Positions 45,267 through 53,639 of a stretch of 64,000 nt of DNA are shown here, one piece after another. Every line of letters starts with the position of its first letter. Position 1 is the first letter of the stretch. The position numbers and the translations under genes are program-made. The DNA comes from JALHSW01 sp963720675 (GTDB lineage: Bacteria; Actinomycetota; Acidimicrobiia; IMCC26256; PALSA-555): the NCBI GenBank assembly GCA_963720675.1, contig CAVRGH010000005.1, forward strand, positions 248,001 through 312,000. The letters are read 5' to 3'. Below the pieces are notes generated by a model, which saw only the letters and a program-made list of their open reading frames with translations, had not been told where the DNA came from and ran no database searches.

Positions 45267-45280
45267 GCCAACCGGTTTCC
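45267..45280. promoter_or_regulatory. Weak KstR-like palindrome before the ferredoxin gene
   Basis: GCCAACCGGTTTCC contains the core AACnnGTT but lacks the outer T and A of TnnAACnnGTTnnA. It lies 14 bases before the ferredoxin ATG. Much weaker than the other sites. Confidence 0.25.
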
Positions 45281-45293
45281 CCGAGGAGGCGTG

Positions 45294-45494
45294 ATGTCCT
45301 GGAAGGTCGTCGTCGATTTCGATGTCTGCGAGAGCAACGCGATCTGTATGGGCGTCGCGCCCGAGGTCTTCGAGGTGCGCGACGACGACTTCCTCTACAT
45401 CCTCGAGGAGCACCCGGCCGACGAGCTGCGGCCGAAGGTCGAGCAGGCCGTGAGGCAGTGCCCCAAGCAGGCGATCTCGATCGTCGAGGAGTGA
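45294..45494 (+). CDS. 3Fe-4S ferredoxin
   Basis: A 66-residue ferredoxin. The cluster ligands are Cys12 and Cys18 (DVCESNAICMGVAPEVF) and Cys56 in QCPKQAI; the lack of a fourth Cys between the first two marks a 3Fe-4S type, the usual redox partner of actinobacterial P450s. AGGAGG lies upstream of ATG 45294; a GTG one codon earlier is also possible. It likely serves the P450s at 40163 or 60322. Its stop overlaps the thioesterase GTG. Confidence 0.92.
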   Translation: MSWKVVVDFDVCESNAICMGVAPEVFEVRDDDFLYILEEHPADELRPKVEQAVRQCPKQAISIVEE

Positions 45495-46204
45495 GCGCAC
45501 CCCCCGAGGACGGTCCGTCGCGCACGACCGAATCAGGCATCGTCGACGGTCACGGACCGGACGCTGCCCATCCACCCGGTCCGGAGCTCCGCCGCCTCGC
45601 GGACGCGATGCGCGGGGTGACGGACCGGATGGTGCGCACGAACGCCGACCCGGCGACCCTCGATGCCGCGGCAGCGGCGGTGGAGGAGGCCGTGGCTCTC
45701 CTCGACCCGGTCTCGCCGCCGTGGGCACCGTCGGTGCCCGCCGCGCCGCTCACCGAGACCGACCCCCACGACTTCTTCCCCTTCAGTCCCATGATCGGGT
45801 GGTACAGCCCGCTGTCGGCGCCGGTCTCCGTCGAGTTCCGGGACGGCGCGGTCGTCGGGCGCGGCACGCTGGGTGCCGCCTACGAGGGCCCTCCTGGCTG
45901 TGTGCACGGCGGGATCCTCGCCGGGCTCTTCGACGAGCTCCTCGGCATCGCGAACATCGCGGCCGGGGTCGGTGCGATGACCGGGACGCTCACGATCGTC
46001 TACCGGAGCCCGACGCCGCTTCACACCGAGCTGCGCTTCGCGGCCCACACCGAGCGCATCGAGGGTCGGAAGGTGCACACGGTGGGCACGGTGCATGCCG
46101 GCGAACGGCTGTGCGCGCAGGCCAACGGCATCTTCATCCTCGTGGACCGCGAGCGGTTCACCGACCAGACCCGGCGGCACGGCGCGGCCGGTTCCCCTGC
46201 ATGA
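45491..46204 (+). CDS. PaaI-type hotdog thioesterase
   Basis: A 237-residue thioesterase. The hotdog helix is in PPGCVHGGILAGLFDELLG (about 136-154), with the HGG motif and the acidic residue expected for hydrolysis of acyl-CoA, followed by TGTLTIVYRSPTPL. About 85 N-terminal residues, mostly helical and polar, precede the domain. It may release product or free CoA in the pathway. GTG 45491 overlaps the ferredoxin stop, and its own stop overlaps the phosphatase ATG as ATGA. Confidence 0.86.
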   Translation: MSAPPEDGPSRTTESGIVDGHGPDAAHPPGPELRRLADAMRGVTDRMVRTNADPATLDAAAAAVEEAVALLDPVSPPWAPSVPAAPLTETDPHDFFPFSPMIGWYSPLSAPVSVEFRDGAVVGRGTLGAAYEGPPGCVHGGILAGLFDELLGIANIAAGVGAMTGTLTIVYRSPTPLHTELRFAAHTERIEGRKVHTVGTVHAGERLCAQANGIFILVDRERFTDQTRRHGAAGSPA

Positions 46205-46977
46205 CTCGTCAGCAGGAACGAGGCAACGTGAGCCGACGACGGGTCGAGCTCGCCGGCCCGGTCAACTTCCGCGACCTCGGCGGGTACCCGGCGGCCGACG
46301 GTCGGCGGGTCGCGTGGGGCCGCCTCTACCGCAGCGACTCGTTGCACCGGCTCGAGGAGTCCGACGGTCCGCTGCTCCATGATCTCGGGATCGCCACCGC
46401 GATCGACTTCCGCGCCGGCGACGAGGTCGACCGCATCGGCGTCGGGCGGCTGGGTGAGCTCGACATCCACCACCTGCACCTCCCCACGGTCGACAAGGCG
46501 CTCCACACCGTGCGCCATCCCGGCTGGGAGGTCCCCAAGTCCGCCGGCGAGGTGTACGTGCAGATGCTGCGCAGCGGTTCGGGCGCCTACGCCGCGACGC
46601 TGCGCGTGCTGGCGGAGCCAGGGACGCTCCCAGCGGTGTACTTCTGCATGGCCGGGAAGGACCGCACCGGCATCTTCTCGGCCATGGTGCTGGGTTTGCT
46701 CGGTGTGAGTGACGCCGACATCGTCGCCGACTACGTGCTGACGGACGACGTCCTCGGGGCGATCCACGAGCGCGCGCGCCGGGACTATCCCGACGCGGCG
46801 GACTCGTGGCCCGACCTCCCGAAGGCGCTGATCGGCGCGGAGGGCGAGACGATGGTGGCGATGCTCGAGGCCGTCCGCGAGCGCTGGGGAGGCTGGGACG
46901 GCTGGACCGAGGAGCACGGGGTCGAGCCCGCCGTGGTCGAGGACGTCCGGACCCATCTGCTCGAGCCGCGCCCCTGA
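46201..46977 (+). CDS. Tyrosine-protein phosphatase (MptpB-like)
   Basis: A 258-residue phosphatase of the DSP-like/PtpB group. The P-loop is CMAGKDRTG (Cys about 149, with the KDR variant typical of MptpB-like enzymes), and the N-terminal PVNFRDLGGYPAADGRRVAWG block is a family hallmark. Family members dephosphorylate phosphotyrosine and sometimes phosphoinositides. ATG 46201 overlaps the thioesterase stop; a GTG at 46228 is a possible later start. It is followed by two sulfotransferase genes. Confidence 0.88.
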   Translation: MTRQQERGNVSRRRVELAGPVNFRDLGGYPAADGRRVAWGRLYRSDSLHRLEESDGPLLHDLGIATAIDFRAGDEVDRIGVGRLGELDIHHLHLPTVDKALHTVRHPGWEVPKSAGEVYVQMLRSGSGAYAATLRVLAEPGTLPAVYFCMAGKDRTGIFSAMVLGLLGVSDADIVADYVLTDDVLGAIHERARRDYPDAADSWPDLPKALIGAEGETMVAMLEAVRERWGGWDGWTEEHGVEPAVVEDVRTHLLEPRP

Positions 46978-46982
46978 GCCAG

Positions 46983-47751
46983 GTGGCCGACCTGATCGCG
47001 TCGCCTCCGGACTTTCTGGGGTTGGGTGCGCCGCGGTCCGGTACGGCGTGGTGGTACCGCCTGCTCGCCCAGCATCCGCGGTTCCACGATCCGGTGCGCG
47101 TCGACGGCCGGACGGCCGAGAGCGCACTCCAGCAGTTCGAGCTCGTCGATCCCGACGACGCGGCCGCCGAGGCGTTCTCGCGGCGGTTCGCCCGTCCGTC
47201 AGGGACGGTGACGGGGGAGTGGGCACCGCACCTCCTGTTCCGGTTCTGGGTCGGTGCCGCGACCAACCGGGTGGCGCCGGATGCGAAGCTGCTGGTGCTG
47301 CTCCGGGATCCGGTGGCACGGTTCGCGTCCGAGATGGCCGACGCGGCACGCCGGCGACGGGTCGGGCGATGGCGGAGCGGACGAACCCGTCGAGCCGGCC
47401 GGGCGACCGCGAACGACGAGAGCCGGTGCTTCGCCTTCGGGATGTCGGGGCGCGCGTTGCAGGGGCTCGAAGCCGAGGTCGGTGCCGAGCGCGTCCTCGT
47501 CCTCCAATACGAGCGGTGCGTGGCGGCTCCGGACGCCGAGTTCGCCGCGCACACTCGAGTTCCTCGAGCTCGAGCCGTTCGCCGTGGACGTCGGTCCCCG
47601 GGCCGGCCGACGGGTGATCGACTCGGGAGCCGGCGGCGCGCTGACTCCCGAGCGGCGCGCACTGCTCGTCGAGGCCTACCGGGCCGACGTCGAGGCGCTC
47701 GTCGGGCGGCACCCCGAGATCGACCTCGCGGCGTGGGAGTCGTTCGCGTGA
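46983..47751 (+). CDS. Sulfotransferase, first of a tandem pair, one frameshift
   Basis: A PAPS-dependent sulfotransferase of about 256 residues. The phosphosulfate loop is GAPRSGTAWWYRLL, and the 3'-phosphate region is LLVLLRDPVARFASEM. The frame is broken near 47540-47548 (GCCGCGCACAC for GCCCGCACAC, one extra base), where AEFA should be followed by RTLEFLELEPF; the corrected end is EIDLAAWESFA. A highly basic stretch (RRRRVGRWRSGRTRRAGR) replaces the usual loop. The acceptor is unknown. Its stop overlaps the next sulfotransferase start. Confidence 0.82.
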
Positions 47752-48644
47752 CGAAGCGCGACGACTTCCACCCCGGCGGGCGGGTGGCACGACCGCACAC
47801 CGCGCTCACGCGGCGGGCCTGGCAGCTGGTCCCGGTCGGGATCCGTCGCCGTGTGGCCCGCTACCGGCGGGCCCGGCGCCTCGAGCCGTGGGATCCGGGC
47901 TTCGACTTCACCCCGCCGCGGCCCCCGCCGGGACTCGTCGCGGCCGAGCCGGACTTCGTCGGGATCGGTGCTGCGAAGGCGGGCACGACGTGGTGGTACG
48001 GGCTCCTCGTGCAGCACCCGCGCATCGTCCATACGCCGAACACGAACAAGGAGCGGAACTTCCTGCGGGAGGAGCTCGTGTCGCGCGAGCCCACGGCAGC
48101 CGATTCGGCCCGGTATGCGGGCTGGTTCGCGCGACCGCCCGGGATGCTCGCCGGTGAGTGGACCCCGGGGTACTACGCGCACTGCTTCATGGGACCCGCC
48201 CTGGCGCGACTCGCACCTGACGCGAAGCTCCTCATGCTCGTGCGCGACCCCGTCGAGCGGTTCATCTCCGAGCGTGCCATGGCGCTCGCGATGGGGCGAC
48301 CATTCGGGGACGGCGAGGAGTCGTGGGTGGAGCGCGGGCGCTACGCGCAGTGGCTCGGCATGCTCGAACCGCACGTCGGGAGTGAGCGCCTCCTCGTGCT
48401 CCAGTACGAGCGGTGCGTGCAGCAGCCCGAGGTCGAGCTCGCACGGACCTTCGAGTTCCTCGGCGTGGACCCGGTCGAAATCGAGAACCTGCGCGAGCCG
48501 GTGAATGCCCGCGCCGACAAGGTGCCGCTGTCGGCGGACCGTCGGAGGACGCTGACCGACCTGTATCGACCCGACGTGGAGCGGCTGGTGGCGGCCCACC
48601 CCGAGATCGACCTCGACCTGTGGCCCAACTTCGGCTCGGGGTGA
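47748..48644 (+). CDS. Sulfotransferase, second of a tandem pair
   Basis: A 298-residue sulfotransferase with GAAKAGTTWWYGLL for the phosphosulfate loop and LLMLVRDPVERFISERAMAL for the 3'-phosphate site. It shares its C-terminal pattern (VLQYERCV, then TFEFLGVDP, then HPEIDLDLWP) with the gene before it, so the pair arose by duplication. A basic N-terminal extension of about 60 residues precedes the domain. GTG 47748 overlaps the stop of the first copy. Sulfated glycolipid or small-molecule products are possible. Confidence 0.87.
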   Translation: MTKRDDFHPGGRVARPHTALTRRAWQLVPVGIRRRVARYRRARRLEPWDPGFDFTPPRPPPGLVAAEPDFVGIGAAKAGTTWWYGLLVQHPRIVHTPNTNKERNFLREELVSREPTAADSARYAGWFARPPGMLAGEWTPGYYAHCFMGPALARLAPDAKLLMLVRDPVERFISERAMALAMGRPFGDGEESWVERGRYAQWLGMLEPHVGSERLLVLQYERCVQQPEVELARTFEFLGVDPVEIENLREPVNARADKVPLSADRRRTLTDLYRPDVERLVAAHPEIDLDLWPNFGSG

Positions 48645-48735
48645 CGGCTCGGCCCGGACGGGTCGGCGGTCGCCTTCACACGATCCTCACCGGACGCTCA
48701 CGGTCGCACGCGTGGGCCCCGGCATGCTGGGGTCC

Positions 48736-49701
48736 ATGAGCACTCGTCGCATCCTCGCCGCACTCGTCTCGACCGGCGTCTTCGTCGGCGTGCTCGGCGT
48801 GCTCGCCTCCGGTGCGGGCGCCGCGCCGAAGGACGATTGCACCGACACACCGCGTGTCCTGCGCGACCTCCGGTACGACACCGTCGCCGGCGTCGACCCG
48901 AACCTGTTGTCGCTCGACCTCTACCTCCCGACGACCGGCAAGGGGTGTGATCCCGTCCCGCTCGTCATCGGGGTCCACGGCGGCGGCTGGGCCGTGGGCG
49001 ACAAGCGCGGGTTCACCGGCGACAAGGCGAAGCTCTTCAACGACCAGGGCTGGGCGTTCGCCAGCGTGAACTACCGCCTGAGCCGTCCCGAGGACTCGCC
49101 ACGGGTCACGTATCCGACTCACAACCAGGATGTCGCGAACGCGGTGGGACACCTCGCCGACCACGCCGAGCGGTACGGCATCGACCCCGACCGCATCGGC
49201 GTCCTCGGTCACTCGGCCGGCGCCGGCATCGTCGCGGCGATCGCCACCGATGAGCAGTTCCTGGAGAAGGCCGGCGTCGGCCTGGACACGCTTCGGTGCG
49301 CGTTCCCCGACGACACCGAGGGTTTCGACGTCGCGGGGCGGATCGCCGACGGCGGACGGGTCGCGCGGCTCTACGAGAACGCGTTCGGGTCCGACCCCGC
49401 GGCCTGGGCCGAGGCGTCGCCGATCAATCACGTGGAGTCGGCCAAGGGGATCCCACCCATGCTGCTCACTCAGCGCGGGACCCTTCGCCGGGTCGCTCAG
49501 ATGCAGACGTTCGCCGACGCGCTCCGGGCTGCGGGCGTCGACGTGCAGGTGATCGACGCGAGCGGCTACAGCCACGCCGACGTCAACCGGCTCATCGGCT
49601 CGACGACCGACCCGGTCATGACGGAACCGGTCACCGCCTTCTTCTCGAAGTGCTTCGCACCCGAGCAGCGAACGGATGATCGGGAGGCCGGAGGGTCGTA
49701 G
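48736..49701 (+). CDS. Secreted alpha/beta-hydrolase (esterase/lipase)
   Basis: A 321-residue exported hydrolase. The signal peptide (1-33, ending SGAGAA) is followed by the HGGGWAVGD oxyanion motif, the nucleophile Ser in GHSAGAG (about 160), and a late His in ASGYSHADVN. The order and HGGGW fit the hormone-sensitive-lipase/BD-FAE group acting on short or medium acyl esters. ATG 48736 is chosen over an ATG eight codons upstream because it begins the signal peptide cleanly. Confidence 0.85.
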   Translation: MSTRRILAALVSTGVFVGVLGVLASGAGAAPKDDCTDTPRVLRDLRYDTVAGVDPNLLSLDLYLPTTGKGCDPVPLVIGVHGGGWAVGDKRGFTGDKAKLFNDQGWAFASVNYRLSRPEDSPRVTYPTHNQDVANAVGHLADHAERYGIDPDRIGVLGHSAGAGIVAAIATDEQFLEKAGVGLDTLRCAFPDDTEGFDVAGRIADGGRVARLYENAFGSDPAAWAEASPINHVESAKGIPPMLLTQRGTLRRVAQMQTFADALRAAGVDVQVIDASGYSHADVNRLIGSTTDPVMTEPVTAFFSKCFAPEQRTDDREAGGS

Positions 49702-49710
49702 GGTCGCGAG

Positions 49711-50652
49711 ATGACTCGCTTCGGACTCCAGCTCCCCAACTTCACCCTCGGGGTGCCCGACACCGCCCTCTTCGACGCCGTCGTCGACCTGGCGGTCGCG
49801 GGCGAGGAGAGTGGGTTCTCCTCGCTCTGGGTGATGGACCACCTCTACCAGCTGCCGGGGCTGGGTGGAGCCGACCAGCCCATGCTGGAGGCGTACACGC
49901 TGCTCGGTGCCCTCGCCGCGCGCACGCGCTCGGCGCAGCTCGGCACGCTCGTCACGGGCGTGACCTATCGAAACCCGGCGCTGCTCGCGAAGGAGGTCAC
50001 GACCCTCGACGTGATCAGCGGCGGTCGCGCCATCCTCGGGATCGGTGCGGCGTGGCACGACATCGAGCACGTGGCGTTCGGCTTCGACTACCCGTCCGAC
50101 CGCGAGCGGCTCGATCGGCTCGAGGAGGCCGTGCAGATCTGCAAGGGCATGTTCACCCGGGACGTCACGACCTTCTCCGGGACCTACTACAGCGTCGAGG
50201 AGGTCAAGAACCTCCCGCGGCCGATCCGGCCGAGCGGCATCCCGATCATGATCGGCGGCGGGGGCGAGAAGCGCACGCTCCGCCTCGTCGCTCAGTACGC
50301 CGACCAGTGCAACGTCGCCGGCGACCTCGAGACGGTTCGGCACAAGGTCGAGGTGCTGCGGAACCACTGCGCGGAGGTCGGACGCGATCCGAGCGAGGTC
50401 ACGACCACCCGGCTCGGCGGGTTGTTCCTCGTCGACAGCGCGCAGGCTGTCACCGAAACCCGGGAGATGATCGTCGGCATGGCGGGGGAGGAGTTCGCCT
50501 CGGCCTGCACGATCGGCACGGACGATGAGGTCGTCGAGCAGGTCGCCGCAGTCCTCGACGCCGGGATCCAGGAGCCGATCTTCAACATGCCGTTCCAGGA
50601 CGCCGCGACCGTGCGGCGGGCCGGCGAGCTGCTGACGAAGAGCTTTTCGTGA
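49711..50652 (+). CDS. LLM-class F420-dependent oxidoreductase
   Basis: A 313-residue luciferase-like enzyme of the group named TIGR03560 or similar, with FGLQLPNFTLGVPDTALFDA, SLWVMDHLYQLPG, VTGVTYRNPALLAKEVTTLD and IMIGGGGEKRTLRLV. The long-chain loop and the start are typical of F420-dependent members in actinobacteria. The substrate is unknown. The stop overlaps the GTG of the next gene. Confidence 0.87.
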   Translation: MTRFGLQLPNFTLGVPDTALFDAVVDLAVAGEESGFSSLWVMDHLYQLPGLGGADQPMLEAYTLLGALAARTRSAQLGTLVTGVTYRNPALLAKEVTTLDVISGGRAILGIGAAWHDIEHVAFGFDYPSDRERLDRLEEAVQICKGMFTRDVTTFSGTYYSVEEVKNLPRPIRPSGIPIMIGGGGEKRTLRLVAQYADQCNVAGDLETVRHKVEVLRNHCAEVGRDPSEVTTTRLGGLFLVDSAQAVTETREMIVGMAGEEFASACTIGTDDEVVEQVAAVLDAGIQEPIFNMPFQDAATVRRAGELLTKSFS

Positions 50653-51209
50653 CCCCGCTCGAGCTCCTCGAGGCGTCGTTCGCGTTCACCCGCTCGAAGA
50701 TCGAGGGCGCGCGGGACGCGTCGCCGGATGCGCCGACGCCCTGCTCGGAGTGGACGGTGCGACAGCTCCTCAACCACACGATCGCCAGCGCCGACGGGTT
50801 CGCCGCGATCGTCGACGGGTCGGTGACCGAGTTCGACGTCGAGTCGTGGTCGGAGACCCCGTACACCGGTGATCCCGTGGCCGCCTACGACGCGGGGGTG
50901 GCGCACACGCTCGAGGCGTTCGGCGCGCCCGGTGCCTTCGGCCGCATGGTCTCGATCGGGCCGCAGGAGGCGCCGGTTTCGGTGCTGGTGTACCCGTGTG
51001 CAGGCGACGCGCTCCTGCACGGGTGGGACTTGGCCACGGCGACCGGTCAGGATGCCGAGATCCCGGAGGCGCCCGGCGCCGAGGTGCTCACGTTCATCGA
51101 GCGCAATCTCGGGGACGGACCCCGCCCCGGCTTCGCGGCGGCGGTCCCGGTGTCCGAGGACGCGTCGGTCGGCGAGCGCCTCGTCGCGTCGTCCGGCCGG
51201 CAGCCCTAG
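50649..51209 (+). CDS. TIGR03086-type metal-binding protein (DinB/mycothiol-transferase-like)
   Basis: A 186-residue four-helix protein. The N-terminal segment PTPCSEWTVRQLLNHTIASADGF has the conserved His that, with two further His residues (HTLEAFGA region and LLHGWDLA), makes the metal site of the DinB/maleylpyruvate isomerase N-terminal fold. Members use mycothiol or are uncharacterised. GTG 50649 overlaps the oxidoreductase stop, so the two are probably coupled. Confidence 0.82.
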   Translation: MTPLELLEASFAFTRSKIEGARDASPDAPTPCSEWTVRQLLNHTIASADGFAAIVDGSVTEFDVESWSETPYTGDPVAAYDAGVAHTLEAFGAPGAFGRMVSIGPQEAPVSVLVYPCAGDALLHGWDLATATGQDAEIPEAPGAEVLTFIERNLGDGPRPGFAAAVPVSEDASVGERLVASSGRQP

Positions 51210-51233
51210 CGCTGCCCGGGGAGCGGCCGAGTC

Positions 51234-51761
51234 GTGCCGATCGAGCCTGACGCCAAGGACTGGACGTGGGTGCTCGAGCGCCCGTGTCCCGAGTGCGGTT
51301 TCGATGCCTCGGCCTTCGACCGCGACGACGTCGCCGACATGGTGCGGGCGAACGTGGAGGCATGGCGACGCGTCTTGACCGCCGACGACGCGACGGAGCG
51401 GCTCTTCGATGATCGGTGGTCGACGGTGGAGTACGCCTGCCACGTCCGCGACGTGTTCCGGATCTTCGACCAGCGCCTCGCCCGCATGCTCCTCGAAGAC
51501 GATCCGCTGTTCGCGAACTGGGATCAGGACGCGACCGCGATCGACGACGGCTACGCATCGCAGGATCCCGCGGTCGTCGCCGACGAGCTCGCGGCCGCGG
51601 GCGAGGCGATCGCAGGTGGGTTCGGTGCGGTCGAGGGAACGCAGTGGGAGCGCGCCGGTCGACGGAGCGATGGCGCGAGCTTCACCATCGAGTCGTTCGC
51701 GCGGTACTTCGTGCACGACCCGATCCATCACCTCTACGACGTCGAGTCGGCCGGCTTGTGA
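51234..51761 (+). CDS. DinB-family protein
   Basis: A 175-residue DinB-like four-helix protein with the conserved His residues in STVEYACHVRDVFRIFDQR and near the end YFVHDPIHHLYDV, which would bind a metal. A CPECGF pair near residue 18 is a family feature of the actinobacterial subgroup. Function unknown, possibly a thiol-dependent transferase. GTG 51234 is 24 bases after the preceding gene. Confidence 0.83.
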   Translation: MPIEPDAKDWTWVLERPCPECGFDASAFDRDDVADMVRANVEAWRRVLTADDATERLFDDRWSTVEYACHVRDVFRIFDQRLARMLLEDDPLFANWDQDATAIDDGYASQDPAVVADELAAAGEAIAGGFGAVEGTQWERAGRRSDGASFTIESFARYFVHDPIHHLYDVESAGL

Positions 51762-51832
51762 CACGCGCATCGTGGCCGTGTGACGCGGCGCAGCCGCCGA
51801 GGAGCTTCTGAGAGTTCTTCGCGCGAGGGGCC

Positions 51833-51862
51833 CGATCAGGGGGTAAGTGTCACACCCCCCTG
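51833..51862 (+). promoter_or_regulatory. Conserved 5' element of 13E12 genes, copy 3
   Basis: CGATCA then GGGGGTAAGTGTCACACCCC, ending 13 bases before the ATG at 51876, with TTCTTCG about 16 bases before it. It matches the elements at 15105 and 34688. Confidence 0.65.
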
Positions 51863-51875
51863 GTTGGATCGAGGC

Positions 51876-52996
51876 ATGAGCAACCGAGCCGTCTCGCCGT
51901 CGCCGGAGGAGGAGTTCGACTTCCGCGCGCGTGTGGACGAGCTGCGGTGTCTCGGTGTGGCGGCGTTGCGGTCGCGGATGCGGGAGGTCGGCGCGAGCAG
52001 GCCCGGTGGAAGCTCGAAGGAGCTCGCGGTGACGCGTGCTCTCGAGGACCGCTCGGCGCCCTCGACGGCATCCCGGATCCGACGATGTCGGCGCGCACGG
52101 CGAAGTCCGAGCGGGAAGTCGCGCGGTCGTTGGAGTAGCTGCCGAAGGTCGCCTACGCGGCGTGGGCCGGCGACCTGACGTGGGACCAGCTGCAGCCGGT
52201 TGCGGAGGTGGCGACGCCTGCGACCGACGCGGAGTGGTCGGTGCGCGGGTCGCGGATGGCGCCGGTGGATCTGCAGCGGATGGCGCGCTCGACCCGGCGG
52301 GTCACTGCAGCGGACGCCGAGGTCCGGCGGCAGGCCCGCTACCTCACGACGTGGCGTGACGCGGAGCAGGGGATGGTGTTCGGCCGCTGGGCGCTGCCCG
52401 ATGTCGACGGGATCCTGGTCGAGAAGGTGCTCGACGGCCTGGCCGAGCGCATGCGCCCGGCGAAGGGACAGCCCTGGGACTCGCTGGCGCACCGCAAGGC
52501 CGACGCGCTCGTGAGGCTCTGCCTTGGAACGCCGGAGCCTGGCGCCCGGCGGTCGAAGCCGTTGCTGGTCGTGCACACGAACGCCGGCGTGCCCGGTGGT
52601 GAGGTCGACGGGATCCCGATCGCCGAGGCGACCGTCGAGACGCTCCGCAAGGATGCGCGGGTGGTCGTGCAGGACGATGCCGCACCGCCCGTCGATCACG
52701 GTGCCGGGCGCATCGCGATCCCGGTGGCGCTCGAGCGTGAGCTGGAGCGACGCGACCCGCACTGCCGCTACCCGGGGTGCGAGAACACCCGCGGGTTGCA
52801 GCGGCACCACCTCGAACCAGTCGCCTGGGGTGGGCGGACCGGTCGCAAGCAGCTTGCCCGCCTCTGCCCCGAGCACCACCACCGCATGGAGCCCCACGGC
52901 ACCGAACGCCTCATCGGCGACCCGGACCTCCCCGATGGCCTCACCGTGAAAGACACGCGGACCGGTCCCAACGATCGAGCCGGCCCGGCGCCCTGA
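51876..52996 (+). pseudogene. 13E12-family DUF222/HNH protein, disrupted copy
   Basis: Homologous along its whole length to the intact gene at 33556-34674 and almost identical in the C-terminal 260 residues, including the HNH motif (PHCRYPGCENTRG, HHHRMEPHG). The N-terminal third is broken: two compensating shifts change the residues after MREV, another shift follows TRALED, and an in-frame TAG at 52136-52138 replaces the Ser codon of SLESLPK in the intact copy. A nonsense change is not a typical indel error, so I regard this as true decay. The part from 52208 could still be translated. Confidence 0.85.
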
Positions 52997-53113
52997 TCGG
53001 CAGCGCGCACCCGATCACCCGGGACTCCACCTTCCCCCTCTGGATCCCGACTTCTCCGACCGCTCGTTGACAATCGAAGATCCGCCGCGGCCCGACGCGT
53101 CCGAACGTACGTG

Positions 53114-53164
53114 CCGGGTCAGCGATCTCCGGGGGTCAGCGATCACCGGGGGTCAGCGATAGCC
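53114..53164. repeat. Three tandem 17-bp repeats over a gene end
   Basis: Three units close to GGGGGTCAGCGATCACC (53114-53130, 53131-53147, 53148-53164). The third carries the TGA stop of the minus-strand gene ending at 53153, so the stop and last codons are repeated downstream of the gene, as at 20619. Confidence 0.85.
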
Positions 53165-53629
53165 GGGGTGCGGGAGGCCGGTCACGCCGACCCGGGCGGT
53201 CCAGCCGAGGTGGTCGTGGCGGGTGCCGTCGCAGGCGATGAGCTCGAAGTCGTCGGGCCGCCACACGTAGATGGCGTCCTGGTCGAAGCGGGCGGCCAGC
53301 GCGAGCGCGTCGGCCGGGTCGGCGTCGAGGAGGAGGATGCCGTCCTCGGTGTGCGAGCCCGCAGGGTCACCACCGACCGCGGGGAACCAGGCCCAGCCGT
53401 GGGAGGCGATGTCGTCGAGGAACGCCAGGTGGCGGAGGTCGTTCTCGGCCGCGTCGATCACGGGGCCGCCCGGGTTGTGCGCGGTGACGAAGCACGTCGG
53501 CACGACGAAGGGGAAGGACCCGACGAAGCGGCCGTCGGCGCGGGGTGCCACCGAGACGGGCGCCGCATCGCCGGGCCAGTAGGTGAACCCGGCGACTGCG
53601 TACTCGTCCCAGTGCTCGTCGTCGATCAT
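53153..53629 (-). CDS. DUF3293-family protein
   Basis: A 158-residue protein. The strand FPFVVPTCFVTAHNPGGPVI, the helix AENDLRHLAFLDDIAS, the HTEDGILLL strand, and LAARFDQDAIYVW follow the DUF3293 pattern; members are small cytosolic proteins of unknown function. ATG 53629 is the natural start. The gene follows the acyl-CoA synthetase gene at 53640 by 10 bases on the same strand, so the two may be cotranscribed. Confidence 0.78.
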   Translation of the reverse strand: MIDDEHWDEYAVAGFTYWPGDAAPVSVAPRADGRFVGSFPFVVPTCFVTAHNPGGPVIDAAENDLRHLAFLDDIASHGWAWFPAVGGDPAGSHTEDGILLLDADPADALALAARFDQDAIYVWRPDDFELIACDGTRHDHLGWTARVGVTGLPHPGYR

Positions 53630-53639
53630 GGGACGAGGC

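Noticed and set aside
46201..46977. Protein-kinase/phosphatase signalling operon
   Set aside because: No kinase gene is nearby; the phosphatase sits in a catabolic and sulfotransferase context.
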